NCBI GenBank assembly: GCA_945957335.1
Contig: CAMFLJ010000127.1
Location: 1 to 9,825 of the forward strand
Reading direction: 5' to 3'
DNA: 9,825 nt
Origin: an uncultured Actinomycetes bacterium
GTDB lineage: Bacteria > Actinomycetota > Acidimicrobiia > Acidimicrobiales > Acidimicrobilacustridaceae
In this document: piece by piece, positions 1 through 6,219 of the stretch
Numbering within the stretch: the stretch's first letter is position 1
Layout of the letters: every line of letters begins with the position of its first letter
Program-made: the position numbers and the translations under genes
The notes under the pieces: model-generated
The model's database searches: none
Told to the model about the DNA's origin: nothing
Seen by the model: only the letters and a program-made list of their open reading frames with translations

Positions 1-1
1 G

Positions 2-334
2 CGCTCCGACGTCATCGTCACCGACAACCTCTTCGGCGACATCCTCACCGACCTCGGCGGTGCGGTATCCGGGGGGATCGGGTTCGCCTCGAGCGGCAAC
101 CTGAACCCCGACCGCACCGGGCCTTCCATGTTCGAGCCGGTCCACGGCTCGGCCCCCGACATCGCCGGGCAGGGCAAGGCCAACCCCGTCGCCGCCATCC
201 TCTCGGCCGCGATGATGCTCGAGTTCCTGGGCGAGGCCGACGCCGCCGCCCGCATCCGGAAGGCGTGCGCCGACACCGCCACGCTCACCGGTTCCACGTC
301 CGAAGTCGGCGACCTCGTCGTCGCCCGCCTGTAA
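2..334 (+). CDS. leuB: 3-isopropylmalate dehydrogenase, C-terminal part (5' end outside window)
   Basis: Catalyses NAD-dependent oxidative decarboxylation of 3-isopropylmalate in leucine synthesis; the same enzyme class also turns 3-methylmalate into 2-oxobutanoate in the citramalate route to isoleucine. The 110 visible residues begin in the substrate/metal region: NLFGDILTDLGG carries the two aspartates that bind Mg/Mn in this family (visible residues 13 and 17). Next come GPSMFEPVHGSAPDIAG, the dinucleotide-binding HGSAPD loop, and GKANPVAAILSAAMMLEFLG, the conserved C-terminal helix. The frame is open to the first base, so the gene starts upstream. The stop is TAA at 332-334, 14 nt before the ilvE start, which implies one operon. 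Nothing looks damaged. The main alternative would be a related isocitrate or tartrate dehydrogenase, but the motifs and the neighbours favour LeuB. Confidence 0.96.
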   Translation, partial: RSDVIVTDNLFGDILTDLGGAVSGGIGFASSGNLNPDRTGPSMFEPVHGSAPDIAGQGKANPVAAILSAAMMLEFLGEADAAARIRKACADTATLTGSTSEVGDLVVARL

Positions 335-348
335 CCCGAGGGGGAACA

Positions 349-1266
349 GTGCCCATCACGCCCACCGACAAGATCTGGATGAACGGCGAGCTCGTCCCGT
401 GGGACGACGCCCGCATCCACGTCCTCACCCACACCCTCCACTACGGCATGGGTGTCTTCGAGGGCATCCGTGCCTACGAGACCCCCGACGGCCCCGCCGT
501 GTTCCGCCTCACCGAGCACATGGCCCGCCTCCACAACTCGGCGAAGATCATGGGGATGGAGCTCCCGTACTCCGTCGAGGAGCTCGTCGAGGCCACCAAG
601 GCCGTCGTGCGGGCCTCGGGACTCCCGTCGGCCTACATCCGCCCGATCGCCTACTACGGCTACGGCGAGATGGGCCTCAACACCCTGCCGTGCTCGGTCG
701 ACGTGTCGATCGCGTGCTGGCCGTGGGGTGCCTACCTCGGCGAGGACGCCCTCACCAAGGGCGTCCGCATGAAGATCTCGTCCTGGACCCGCCACGACCA
801 CAACACGATGCCGCCGGCGGCCAAGACCACCGGCAACTACGTGAACTCGTCGCTGGCCAAGGTCGAGGCCCTCAAGGCCGGCTACGACGAGGCCATCATG
901 CTGAGCCCGCAGGGCTTCGTCAGCGAGTGCACCGGCGAGAACATCTTCGTCGCCCGCGACGGCGTGTTCATCACCCCGCCGGTCGCGGCGGGCGCGCTCG
1001 AGGGCATCACCCAGGACAGCGTCATCGCCATCGCCAAGGACCTCGGCTTCGAGGTGCGCTTCGACTACCTCACCCGCAGCGACCTCTACGTCTGCGAGGA
1101 GATGTTCGTCTGCGGCACCGCCGCGGAGGTCTCCGCGGTGAACTCGGTCGACGACCGCGACATCCCGTGCCCCGGCCCGATGACCTCGGCCATCGCCACC
1201 GAGTACGCCAAGGCCGTCCGCGGCCAGGTCGACCGCTACAAGGACTGGTTGGAGCATGTCCACTGA
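349..1266 (+). CDS. ilvE: branched-chain amino acid aminotransferase
   Basis: PLP-dependent fold-type IV transaminase that performs the last step of isoleucine, leucine and valine synthesis with glutamate as amino donor. The GTG start at 349 is chosen because a GAGGGG Shine-Dalgarno (338-343) lies just upstream and the protein then begins MPITPTDKIWMNGELVPW, as in the family. This gives 305 aa, the usual length. HYGMGVFEGIRAY (31-43) is the N-terminal signature. AAKTTGNYVNSS (157-168) contains the PLP lysine, K159. SECTGENIFVARDG (192-205) and GALEGITQDSV form the C-terminal cofactor-phosphate region. The open frame runs further upstream to 265, but that part overlaps leuB and is not protein-like. 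The gene sits between leuB and cimA; its last 11 bases overlap the cimA start, suggesting translational coupling. Confidence 0.96.
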   Translation: MPITPTDKIWMNGELVPWDDARIHVLTHTLHYGMGVFEGIRAYETPDGPAVFRLTEHMARLHNSAKIMGMELPYSVEELVEATKAVVRASGLPSAYIRPIAYYGYGEMGLNTLPCSVDVSIACWPWGAYLGEDALTKGVRMKISSWTRHDHNTMPPAAKTTGNYVNSSLAKVEALKAGYDEAIMLSPQGFVSECTGENIFVARDGVFITPPVAAGALEGITQDSVIAIAKDLGFEVRFDYLTRSDLYVCEEMFVCGTAAEVSAVNSVDDRDIPCPGPMTSAIATEYAKAVRGQVDRYKDWLEHVH

Positions 1267-2902
1267 CACGCCCGCCGGCGTAGGGGCGGCCCACGGCATC
1301 GTGGGCCTGCCCTCGGCCGTCGACATCTTCGACACCACCCTCCGCGACGGCGCCCAGTTCGAGGGCATCTCCCTCACCGTCGAGGACAAGCTGCGCGTCG
1401 CCGAGCAGCTCGACTGGCTCGGCGTCCGGTGGATCGAGGGCGGCTACCCGCAGGCCAACCCGAAGGACGAGGAGTTCTTCCGGCGCGCTCCGGCCGACCT
1501 CAGCCTGAAGAACGCCGAGCTGGTCGCGTTCGGCTCGACGCGCCGCCCCGCCGGCAAGGTCGACGTCGACCCCACCCTCGCCGCGCTCGTCGGCGCCGGC
1601 ACCTCCACGGTGTGCATCGTGGGCAAGAGCTGGGACTTCCACGTCACCGAGGCGCTGCGCACCACCCTCGACGAGGGCGTCGCCATGGTGGGTGAGTCCG
1701 TGGCCTTCCTGAAGGCCGAGGGCCTGCGCGTCTTCTTCGACGCCGAGCACTTCTTCGACGGCTACAAGGCCAACGCCGAGTACGCCCTGCGCGTGCTCGA
1801 GGCCGCCATGGTCAACGGCGCCGACTGCGTCGTGCTCTGCGACACCAACGGCGGCTCACTGCCGCACGAGGTGCAGCGCATCACCGGCGAGGTCGTCTCG
1901 TTCGTGGGCGGCAGCACCGGCGTGGGCATCCACACCCAGAACGACTCGGGCTGCGCGGTGGCCAACTCCGTCGCGGCCGTGGTGGGCGGCGCCACCCAGG
2001 TGCAGGGCACGGTCAACGGCTACGGCGAGCGCACCGGCAACGCCAACCTCATGACCGTCATCCCCGACCTCACCCTCAAGCTCGGCGTGGCCACCCTGCC
2101 CGAGGGCCACCTCGACCGACTCACCGTGGTGAGCCACCGCGTGGCCGAGCTCGTGAACCTGCCACCGCACCCGGCCGACCCGTTCGTCGGTGCCTCGGCG
2201 TTCGCCCACAAGGGCGGCCTGCACACCTCGGCCCTGGGCCGTGCGGGCAGCGCCACCTACGAGCACGTCGACCCGGCCGTGGTCGGCAACCACACCCGCG
2301 TGCTGGTGTCCGACCTCGGCGGCCGCGCCGGCATGGCGATGAAGGCCGCCGAGTTCGGCGTCGAGCTCGACGACCGCGCCGCCGCCGCCCTCACCGAGGA
2401 GCTCAAGCAGCTCGAGGCCGAGGGCTGGCTGTTCGAGTCGGCCGACGCGTCGCTCGAGCTGCGCATGCGTCGCGCCGCCGGCTGGGTGCCCGACTACTTC
2501 GAGGTCGAGGCCTACCGGGTGTCGAGCTACCACCGCGAAGGCCCGGTGATGCCCGACGGCGAGGTCGAGATCACCACCGAGGCCACCGTGAAGCTGTGGG
2601 TCGATGGCGAGCGCCTGGCCGCCGTCGGCGAGGGCAACGGCCCCGTCAACGCCCTCGACTCCGCGGTGCGCCGTGCCCTGAACGGCCGCTACGAGGCGCT
2701 GGGCCGCATCCACCTCACCGACTTCAAGGTGCGGGTCGTCGACGGCGGCGCCGCCACCGGCGCGGTGGTGCGGGTGCTCATCGACTCCACCGACGGCGAG
2801 CGGGTCTGGACCACGGTCGGTGTCGACAGCAACGTCATCGAGGCCTCCTGGCAGGCGCTCACCGACTCGCTGCTCTTCGGGCTGCTCCACGCCGCCAGGT
2901 AA
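1256..2902 (+). CDS. cimA: (R)-citramalate synthase
   Basis: DRE-TIM metallolyase-family enzyme condensing pyruvate and acetyl-CoA to citramalate, the first step of threonine-independent isoleucine synthesis. At 548 aa it fits the long citramalate synthase (LeuA-like) subfamily. DTTLRDGAQFEGIS (26-39) gives the catalytic Arg30 and metal Asp31. Further family blocks are GGYPQANPKDEEFF (62-75), FFDAEHFFDGYKAN (160-173) and NGYGERTGNANL (254-265). Residues from about 420 to 548 form a LeuA-type allosteric domain, in this family the site of end-product (isoleucine) feedback. The metal motif, normally H-x-H, reads H226-T-Q228, which is discussed separately. ATG 1256 overlaps ilvE by 11 bases and has GGAG only 1 nt upstream, so coupled re-initiation is likely; GTG at 1301 is a weaker alternative. 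2-isopropylmalate or homocitrate synthase is less likely given the length and the DGAQFEGIS signature. Confidence 0.93.
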   Translation: MSTDTPAGVGAAHGIVGLPSAVDIFDTTLRDGAQFEGISLTVEDKLRVAEQLDWLGVRWIEGGYPQANPKDEEFFRRAPADLSLKNAELVAFGSTRRPAGKVDVDPTLAALVGAGTSTVCIVGKSWDFHVTEALRTTLDEGVAMVGESVAFLKAEGLRVFFDAEHFFDGYKANAEYALRVLEAAMVNGADCVVLCDTNGGSLPHEVQRITGEVVSFVGGSTGVGIHTQNDSGCAVANSVAAVVGGATQVQGTVNGYGERTGNANLMTVIPDLTLKLGVATLPEGHLDRLTVVSHRVAELVNLPPHPADPFVGASAFAHKGGLHTSALGRAGSATYEHVDPAVVGNHTRVLVSDLGGRAGMAMKAAEFGVELDDRAAAALTEELKQLEAEGWLFESADASLELRMRRAAGWVPDYFEVEAYRVSSYHREGPVMPDGEVEITTEATVKLWVDGERLAAVGEGNGPVNALDSAVRRALNGRYEALGRIHLTDFKVRVVDGGAATGAVVRVLIDSTDGERVWTTVGVDSNVIEASWQALTDSLLFGLLHAAR

Positions 2903-2912
2903 GGTCGAACCG

Positions 2913-3449
2913 ATGGCCGCGCCCGACTACGTCCCGAAGCCCACCGACGAGCAGCCCCGCGTCTACGCGTCGCCGCCGCGCCGCCCCGACTCGTGGCGGG
3001 CCGACCGCCCGGCCGAGATCGACGGCCTGCAGCCTGCCGGCCCCCGCCTCGGCGTTCCCGGCCCCGACCAGGGCTACGCCATCAAGCTGGCCCGGCGCTT
3101 CACCGACCGCCTGGTGCTCGTTCCCGGCGAGTCCGCCGACGACGCCATCGCCGGTGCCGTGGCCATCGCCACCCGCCGGGCCTCGCTGTTCGGCCGGGCC
3201 CCGATGATCCACGACCTCACCCTGGCCTTCACCCTCTGGGGCTTCCTGGGCCAGGCGCCGGCCGACCTCACGTCGGTCCGCAAGGAGCGCTTCGCGGCCA
3301 TCGCCAGCCCGCACCACTACGAGGAGCGGCGCGAGATCGCCGACGCGGTGCCCGACGACGTGCTGCGCATGACCCCCACCGAGGTCGGCGCGCTGGTGGG
3401 CGTCGAGCCCACCGTCGTCCTCACCTGGCTGGCCGAGCCCGCCCACTGA
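2913..3449 (+). CDS. conserved-looking hypothetical protein, last gene of the leuB-ilvE-cimA operon
   Basis: I do not recognise a named family. The product is 178 aa with no signal peptide or membrane segment, so it is probably cytosolic. Residues 1-50 are rich in Pro, Arg and Asp and look disordered. From residue 51 (PDQGYAIKLARRFTDRL) to the end it looks helical and folded. The tail MTPTEVGALVGVEPTVVLTW (153-172) has the spacing of a helix-turn-helix of the kind seen in excisionase/MerR-like proteins, though the recognition helix lacks the usual basic residues. ATG 2913 is preceded by AAGG (2901-2904) at 8 nt, inside the cimA stop region, so it is co-transcribed and probably coupled. Codon third positions are strongly G/C as in its neighbours, supporting a real gene. 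A role tied to branched-chain amino acid synthesis is only guilt by association. Confidence 0.85.
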   Translation: MAAPDYVPKPTDEQPRVYASPPRRPDSWRADRPAEIDGLQPAGPRLGVPGPDQGYAIKLARRFTDRLVLVPGESADDAIAGAVAIATRRASLFGRAPMIHDLTLAFTLWGFLGQAPADLTSVRKERFAAIASPHHYEERREIADAVPDDVLRMTPTEVGALVGVEPTVVLTWLAEPAH

Positions 3450-3470
3450 CGCAGGTCCGTCCGCCTGGCG

Positions 3471-3503
3471 GTCACCGGTCAGCCGCTGCCGCCGACCGGT
3501 GAC
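3471..3503. terminator. inverted repeat at the convergent operon ends, possible bidirectional terminator
   Basis: GTCACCGGTC (3471-3480) is a perfect 10-bp complement of GACCGGTGAC (3494-3503), with a 13-nt loop. It lies where the plus-strand cimA operon and the minus-strand sigma/cytochrome operon converge, 21 nt beyond the plus-strand stop and overlapping the last codons of the cytochrome gene. Position and symmetry suit a shared terminator. There is no T-run on either side, which is common in GC-rich actinobacteria but keeps the call weak. Confidence 0.4.
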
Positions 3504-4180
3504 GCCCAGTCGGGCTGCACGGTGAGATGGCCCGAGCCGTCGAACAGCGGCTGGCCGTCGGGGGTGATCAGGTTCTCCGAGGCGTCGAGCATCGGCTGGC
3601 CGTCGGGCCACAGCAGCTGGCCCGACGCGCCGAGCTGGGTGGGATCGACCTCGGCGCCCGAGAGCACCTCGCGTTCGTAGCGCACCACCGCGAGCAGCTG
3701 CGCCTGGGTGAGTGACGCCCGGAACGGCGGCATTTTCGCCCCACCCTCGTAGCCCTGGGTGACGTGCTGCCCGCCGGGCCGTGCCGGGTCGCCGTAGGGG
3801 CTGCCGGCGGGCCCCACACCCTCGCTGCCGGTCCACACGAACTGGAGCTGACCCAGGATGTCGGGGAACGTCTCGAGCAGCGCGCCGTCGGTCATGGGCC
3901 GGCCGACGCCGCCCCCACCGCTCGTGCCGTGGCAGGTGCCGCACTGGTTCGAGAAGATCTGCGCCCCGCTCTCCAGCTGTGAGGGTGCGCCGTCGGAGGC
4001 CGGCGACAGCCCGCCCAGGAAGATGATCGCCCAGACCGGCACGGCGACGAGCACGGGGATCACCCACAGAGGGATGCGCCTGCGCCGCCGCGCCGCGGCC
4101 ACGGCCGCGCTCCACACCTCGTCGGGGCCCCGCTCGGTGCCGCGGCGGGAGCGACGCTCGAGCTCGTCGTCGATCGTCAT
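3479..4180 (-). CDS. membrane-anchored mono-haem c-type cytochrome, coupled to the sigma factor gene
   Basis: The 233-aa product carries one c-type haem and is probably held to the outer face of the membrane. Residues 1-35 are a charged cytoplasmic tail ending in RRRRR, which fits positive-inside topology. Residues 36-56 (IPLWVIPVLVAVPVWAIIFL) form one membrane helix with no cleavage site. The class I cytochrome domain (about 68-175) has CGTCH (C80, C83, H84) for covalent haem attachment and M150 in GGAKMPPF as the likely sixth ligand. Residues 191-220 are two 15-residue repeats, then a short tail. ATG 4180 overlaps the sigma stop as ATGA and has a strong GAGGAGG 7 nt upstream; an earlier in-frame start at 4414 would lie inside the sigma gene. 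It could be a simple electron carrier, or the sensor/anti-sigma partner of the sigma factor. Confidence 0.88.
   Translation of the reverse strand: MTIDDELERRSRRGTERGPDEVWSAAVAAARRRRRIPLWVIPVLVAVPVWAIIFLGGLSPASDGAPSQLESGAQIFSNQCGTCHGTSGGGGVGRPMTDGALLETFPDILGQLQFVWTGSEGVGPAGSPYGDPARPGGQHVTQGYEGGAKMPPFRASLTQAQLLAVVRYEREVLSGAEVDPTQLGASGQLLWPDGQPMLDASENLITPDGQPLFDGSGHLTVQPDWASPVGGSG
3521..3610 (-). repeat. tandem 15-residue repeat inside the cytochrome C-terminus
   Basis: Residues 191-205 (WPDGQPMLDASENLI) and 206-220 (TPDGQPLFDGSGHLT) are two adjacent copies of a PDGQP-x-x-D-x-S-x-x-L unit. At DNA level CGGCTGGCCGTCGGG occurs on the plus strand at 3548-3562 and again at 3593-3607, exactly 45 bases (15 codons) apart, so this is a recent or conserved in-frame duplication. 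The pattern suggests two beta-hairpins; I do not know a named domain for it. Confidence 0.75.
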
Positions 4181-4677
4181 GGGGTCGCCTCCTCGGCGGT
4201 GATCGTCCGGCGCAGCACGGCGGTCGCCCTCGAGGACCGTGACCGTGACGCCTGCTCGGTGATGCCCAGCACGGCGGCGGCCTCCGCGTGCGAGCGGCCC
4301 TCCACGTGGACGAGGTACATGACGGCCCGGTCGAGCGGCCCGAGCTGCTCGAGGTCGGCCAGGTCCGACGGCATCGGCTGCTCGATGCTGCCCTCGGTCG
4401 CGACCCTCGCCCACGTGCGCCGTCGGACCGCACGGTGCCGCCCGGCCGACATGGTGAGGTTGACGATCGTCGTTCGCAGGTAGGCCGCCGGCGACTCGAG
4501 GTCGATCAGGCGGTGGCGGCGCAGGGAGCGGGCGAGGGCCTCCTGCACGAGGTCGTCGGGCTCGACGTCCCAGCTGCCGACCGCGGCGGCGAAGGCGCGG
4601 AGGGAGGGATAGAGCTCACGGAACAGCTGGCTCCCGTCGTCCTCCACCGGCTCCCGCTCTCCGACGTCCGCCCTCAC
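4177..4677 (-). CDS. RNA polymerase ECF-type sigma-70 factor
   Basis: Directs RNA polymerase to a special promoter set. The 166-aa product contains only sigma regions 2 and 4, as ECF factors do. Residues about 16-85 are region 2 (LFRELYPSLRAFAAAV, then DDLVQEALARSLRRHRLI, then SPAAYLRTTIVNLTMSAGRH). Residues about 107-157 are region 4, with the helix-turn-helix SHAEAAAVLGITEQASRSRS followed by SRATAVLRR. GTG 4677 is the longest start; GTG 4647 (residue 11), with GGGAG 4 nt upstream, is a real alternative and keeps both regions. It overlaps the cytochrome gene by 4 nt (ATGA). No classical zinc-type anti-sigma gene is adjacent, so the cytochrome protein is the natural partner candidate. An ECF-like promoter just upstream suggests autoregulation. 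The ECF subgroup cannot be assigned by eye. Confidence 0.9.
   Translation of the reverse strand: MRADVGEREPVEDDGSQLFRELYPSLRAFAAAVGSWDVEPDDLVQEALARSLRRHRLIDLESPAAYLRTTIVNLTMSAGRHRAVRRRTWARVATEGSIEQPMPSDLADLEQLGPLDRAVMYLVHVEGRSHAEAAAVLGITEQASRSRSSRATAVLRRTITAEEATP
4188..4194 (-). promoter_or_regulatory. strong Shine-Dalgarno for the cytochrome gene
   Basis: GAGGAGG on the minus strand lies 7 nt upstream of the cytochrome ATG (4180), inside the last codons of the sigma gene. It is the clearest ribosome binding site in the window and decides the cytochrome start. Together with the ATGA overlap it indicates that the two proteins are made as a coupled pair, with the cytochrome at least as abundant as the sigma factor. 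Confidence 0.75.
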
Positions 4678-4678
4678 G

Positions 4679-4707
4679 ACCCTAGAGACGCACGGGGTGC
4701 CCGGTTC
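4679..4707 (-). promoter_or_regulatory. candidate ECF-type promoter of the sigma/cytochrome pair
   Basis: Reading the minus strand, GAACC (4707-4703) is followed after 16 nt by TCTA (4686-4683), which resembles the GAAC...TCTGA/CGTC shape of many ECF promoters; CGTC (4690-4687) directly precedes the TCTA. A housekeeping-like TAGGGT (4684-4679) overlaps it. Initiation would fall at or just inside GTG 4677, giving a leaderless message from 4677 or a short leader for GTG 4647. It lies in the 56-nt gap after the DUF5684 gene. Short motifs like this can arise by chance. Confidence 0.35.
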
Positions 4708-4733
4708 GTGTCAGCGGGATGTGGCGACGCTGC

Positions 4734-5261
4734 TCAGCCGGTGTGCGAGGTCCAGCCGACGCCGTCCCACCAGCGCCAGGTGGCCTGCTGCCACGGGTCG
4801 GCGTACCAGCCGGCCGGGGTGGTGCCGACGGGCGGCCGGCCACCCTCGGGTGCCACCGACGGGCCGAGGTAGGTGGCGTCGCCGAAGCCGAGCATCAGCA
4901 TGAAGACCGGCGCGAGCAGGATCATCCCGACGCCGAAGCCGGTGCTCTTCCCGAAGCTCTTGGCCAGGTCGATCATCAGGATGAACATGAAGACGATGCT
5001 GGCGTAGGGGATGAACAGCAGCGCCAGCCACCAGCCCGGGCGCCCGACGATCTCGATGATCTGCCAGTTGTTGTAGATCGGGACGATGGCGCTCCAGCCC
5101 GGGCGCCCGGCCTTCACGAACACCTTCCAGAGCCCGACGACGGTCGGGACGATCCAGATCAGGATGAAGAAGGCGTAGAAGGCGAAGATCGCGATCCAGA
5201 ACCCGGCCGACGGCCCGGACACCTCGGTGGTCGTTCGGGTGGCAGCCAGGAGCGGGGTCAT
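4734..5261 (-). CDS. DUF5684-like membrane protein with C-terminal DUF2510 motif
   Basis: A 175-aa integral membrane protein of unknown role. Residues 20-45 form the first membrane helix. The block KVFVKAGRPGWSAIVPIYN (46-64), then WWLALLFIPYASIVFMFILM (77-96), then DLAKSFGKSTGFGVGM (98-113) and LGFGDATYLGP (124-134) match the family often labelled DUF5684 or signal-peptidase-I-like, without a protease catalytic centre. Residues 149-172 (PAGWYADP ... RWWDGVGWT) are a DUF2510 motif, a short Trp-rich module common in actinobacterial membrane proteins and probably cytoplasmic here. ATG 5261 lies 23 nt after the L,D-transpeptidase stop; a TAGGGT box 6 nt before the ATG could give it its own leaderless transcript. 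The family assignment rests on motif memory. Confidence 0.85.
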   Translation of the reverse strand: MTPLLAATRTTTEVSGPSAGFWIAIFAFYAFFILIWIVPTVVGLWKVFVKAGRPGWSAIVPIYNNWQIIEIVGRPGWWLALLFIPYASIVFMFILMIDLAKSFGKSTGFGVGMILLAPVFMLMLGFGDATYLGPSVAPEGGRPPVGTTPAGWYADPWQQATWRWWDGVGWTSHTG

Positions 5262-5267
5262 GGCCAG

Positions 5268-5273
5268 ACCCTA
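5268..5273 (-). promoter_or_regulatory. candidate -10 box (TAGGGT) for leaderless transcription of the DUF5684 gene
   Basis: On the minus strand TAGGGT (5273-5268) fits the actinobacterial -10 consensus TANNNT and is followed by exactly 6 nt and then ATG 5261, so transcription would begin at the start codon. The octamer CTAGGGTC recurs at 4685-4678, just before the sigma gene. No convincing -35 is seen. Confidence 0.4.
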
Positions 5274-5284
5274 GGGCGCGTGGC

Positions 5285-6193
5285 TCAGGCGGCGTTGCCC
5301 AACGAGGTGCCGGTGGTGCCGGTGCCCTTGAGCGACTGGGCGACGATCTCGATCGGGGTGCCGGCCGGCAGCATGTCGGCCAGCTTGGTGATCATGTCGT
5401 TGGGCAGCCGGATGCAGCCGTTGGAGGCCTGGGTGCCGATCAGCTCCGGCTTGTTCGTGCCGTGGAAGGCGACGACGGGCAGGCCGTTGTCGAACAGGTC
5501 GAGGGCCTCGCTGTAGCCGTTGGTCGAGAGGATCCACGGGCCGTAGGAGCCACCGGCGTTCGCCTGCTTGATCTTCTCGGCCAGGTAGAAGGTGCCGAGC
5601 GGCGTGGGCGTGGTGTCCTTGCCGATGACCACGTCGGTCTCGGCCACGACCTTGTCGCCGTCGTAGACGGTGAGGTGGCGGTCGGCCAGCGAGAGCTCCA
5701 TGCGGTAGGTGGTGCTCGAGAGGGTGACGTCGGAGGCCTTGACCCAGCCCTCGGTGTGGTTCGGGCGGGCCTGGATCAGCACCTTCAGCCAGTCGCCGTG
5801 CTGCTCGATCACCTGCATGGTGAGCGGGTTGCCGAAGTAGGTGGGGTTGGCGAACTGGTAGCCCTCGGGCACCTTCTTGACCGCGGCGGAGTTGAGGCCC
5901 ACCCGGGGGATGGGCTGGTGGGCGGTCTTGGGGGGTGCCGTCGTGGTGGTGGCCGGCAGGTTCAGCTCGGCCGGCGCGGTGGCGAGCACGGTGACGCTCG
6001 GGACCTTCGCCGTGGCGATCTGCGCGCCCACCGGTGCGGCGGTGGTGGACGTGGTGTCGACGACCGCCTCGGTGGTGTCGGGCGGGTCGGCCTTCTCCTT
6101 GCCCGAGCACGCGGCGACCCCGAGCACGAGGGCCGCGGCCATGAACAGGGCGGCGACGGTGGTCAGGGGCTTGAACGGTCGATCCTGGCGCAT
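5285..6193 (-). CDS. L,D-transpeptidase (YkuD) lipoprotein
   Basis: A secreted cell-wall enzyme that makes 3-3 peptidoglycan cross-links or attaches proteins to the wall. The product is 302 aa. Residues 1-28 are a lipoprotein signal peptide (RQDRPFKPL, hydrophobic stretch, lipobox VAAC with Cys29). Residues 30-95 are a Thr/Ala/Pro-rich linker. Residues about 108-156 look SH3-like (YFGNPLTMQVIEQHGDWLKV). Residues about 161-285 are the YkuD domain: GKDTTPTPLGTFYL, then H244-G-T and S257-N-G-C260-I-R262, an intact catalytic His and Cys with the conserved S-x-G-C-x-R box. ATG 6193 has no Shine-Dalgarno; the start is fixed by the signal peptide, and the message may be leaderless. It is divergent from gltX and upstream of the DUF5684 gene. 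The substrate (cross-linking or protein anchoring) cannot be told from sequence. Confidence 0.94.
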   Translation of the reverse strand: MRQDRPFKPLTTVAALFMAAALVLGVAACSGKEKADPPDTTEAVVDTTSTTAAPVGAQIATAKVPSVTVLATAPAELNLPATTTTAPPKTAHQPIPRVGLNSAAVKKVPEGYQFANPTYFGNPLTMQVIEQHGDWLKVLIQARPNHTEGWVKASDVTLSSTTYRMELSLADRHLTVYDGDKVVAETDVVIGKDTTPTPLGTFYLAEKIKQANAGGSYGPWILSTNGYSEALDLFDNGLPVVAFHGTNKPELIGTQASNGCIRLPNDMITKLADMLPAGTPIEIVAQSLKGTGTTGTSLGNAA

Positions 6194-6219
6194 CGGGGGA
6201 GGACGGTACCATCGGCCCC
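6194..6219. promoter_or_regulatory. compact divergent promoter between the L,D-transpeptidase and gltX
   Basis: Only 26 bp separate the two start codons. The palindrome GGTACC (6205-6210) supplies a TANNNT -10 box each way: TACCAT (6207-6212, plus) ends 7 nt before GTG 6220, and TACCGT (6208-6203, minus) ends 9 nt before ATG 6193. Both genes lack a Shine-Dalgarno, so leaderless messages are likely. Any -35 contacts would have to fall inside the opposite coding region, and none is convincing. Confidence 0.55.

Noticed and set aside
265..348. N-terminal extension of ilvE to ATG 265
   Set aside because: It lies within leuB, encodes an Arg/His-rich string unlike any aminotransferase, and GTG 349 has a Shine-Dalgarno and a family-like N-terminus.
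1856..2890. 344-codon minus-strand frame inside cimA
   Set aside because: His/Gly/Val-rich shadow of cimA with no family motifs.
2859..4433. 524-codon minus-strand open frame running across the hypothetical gene and the cytochrome gene
   Set aside because: Arg/Ala/Gly-rich low-complexity product, out of frame with recognisable proteins on both sides; a composition artefact.
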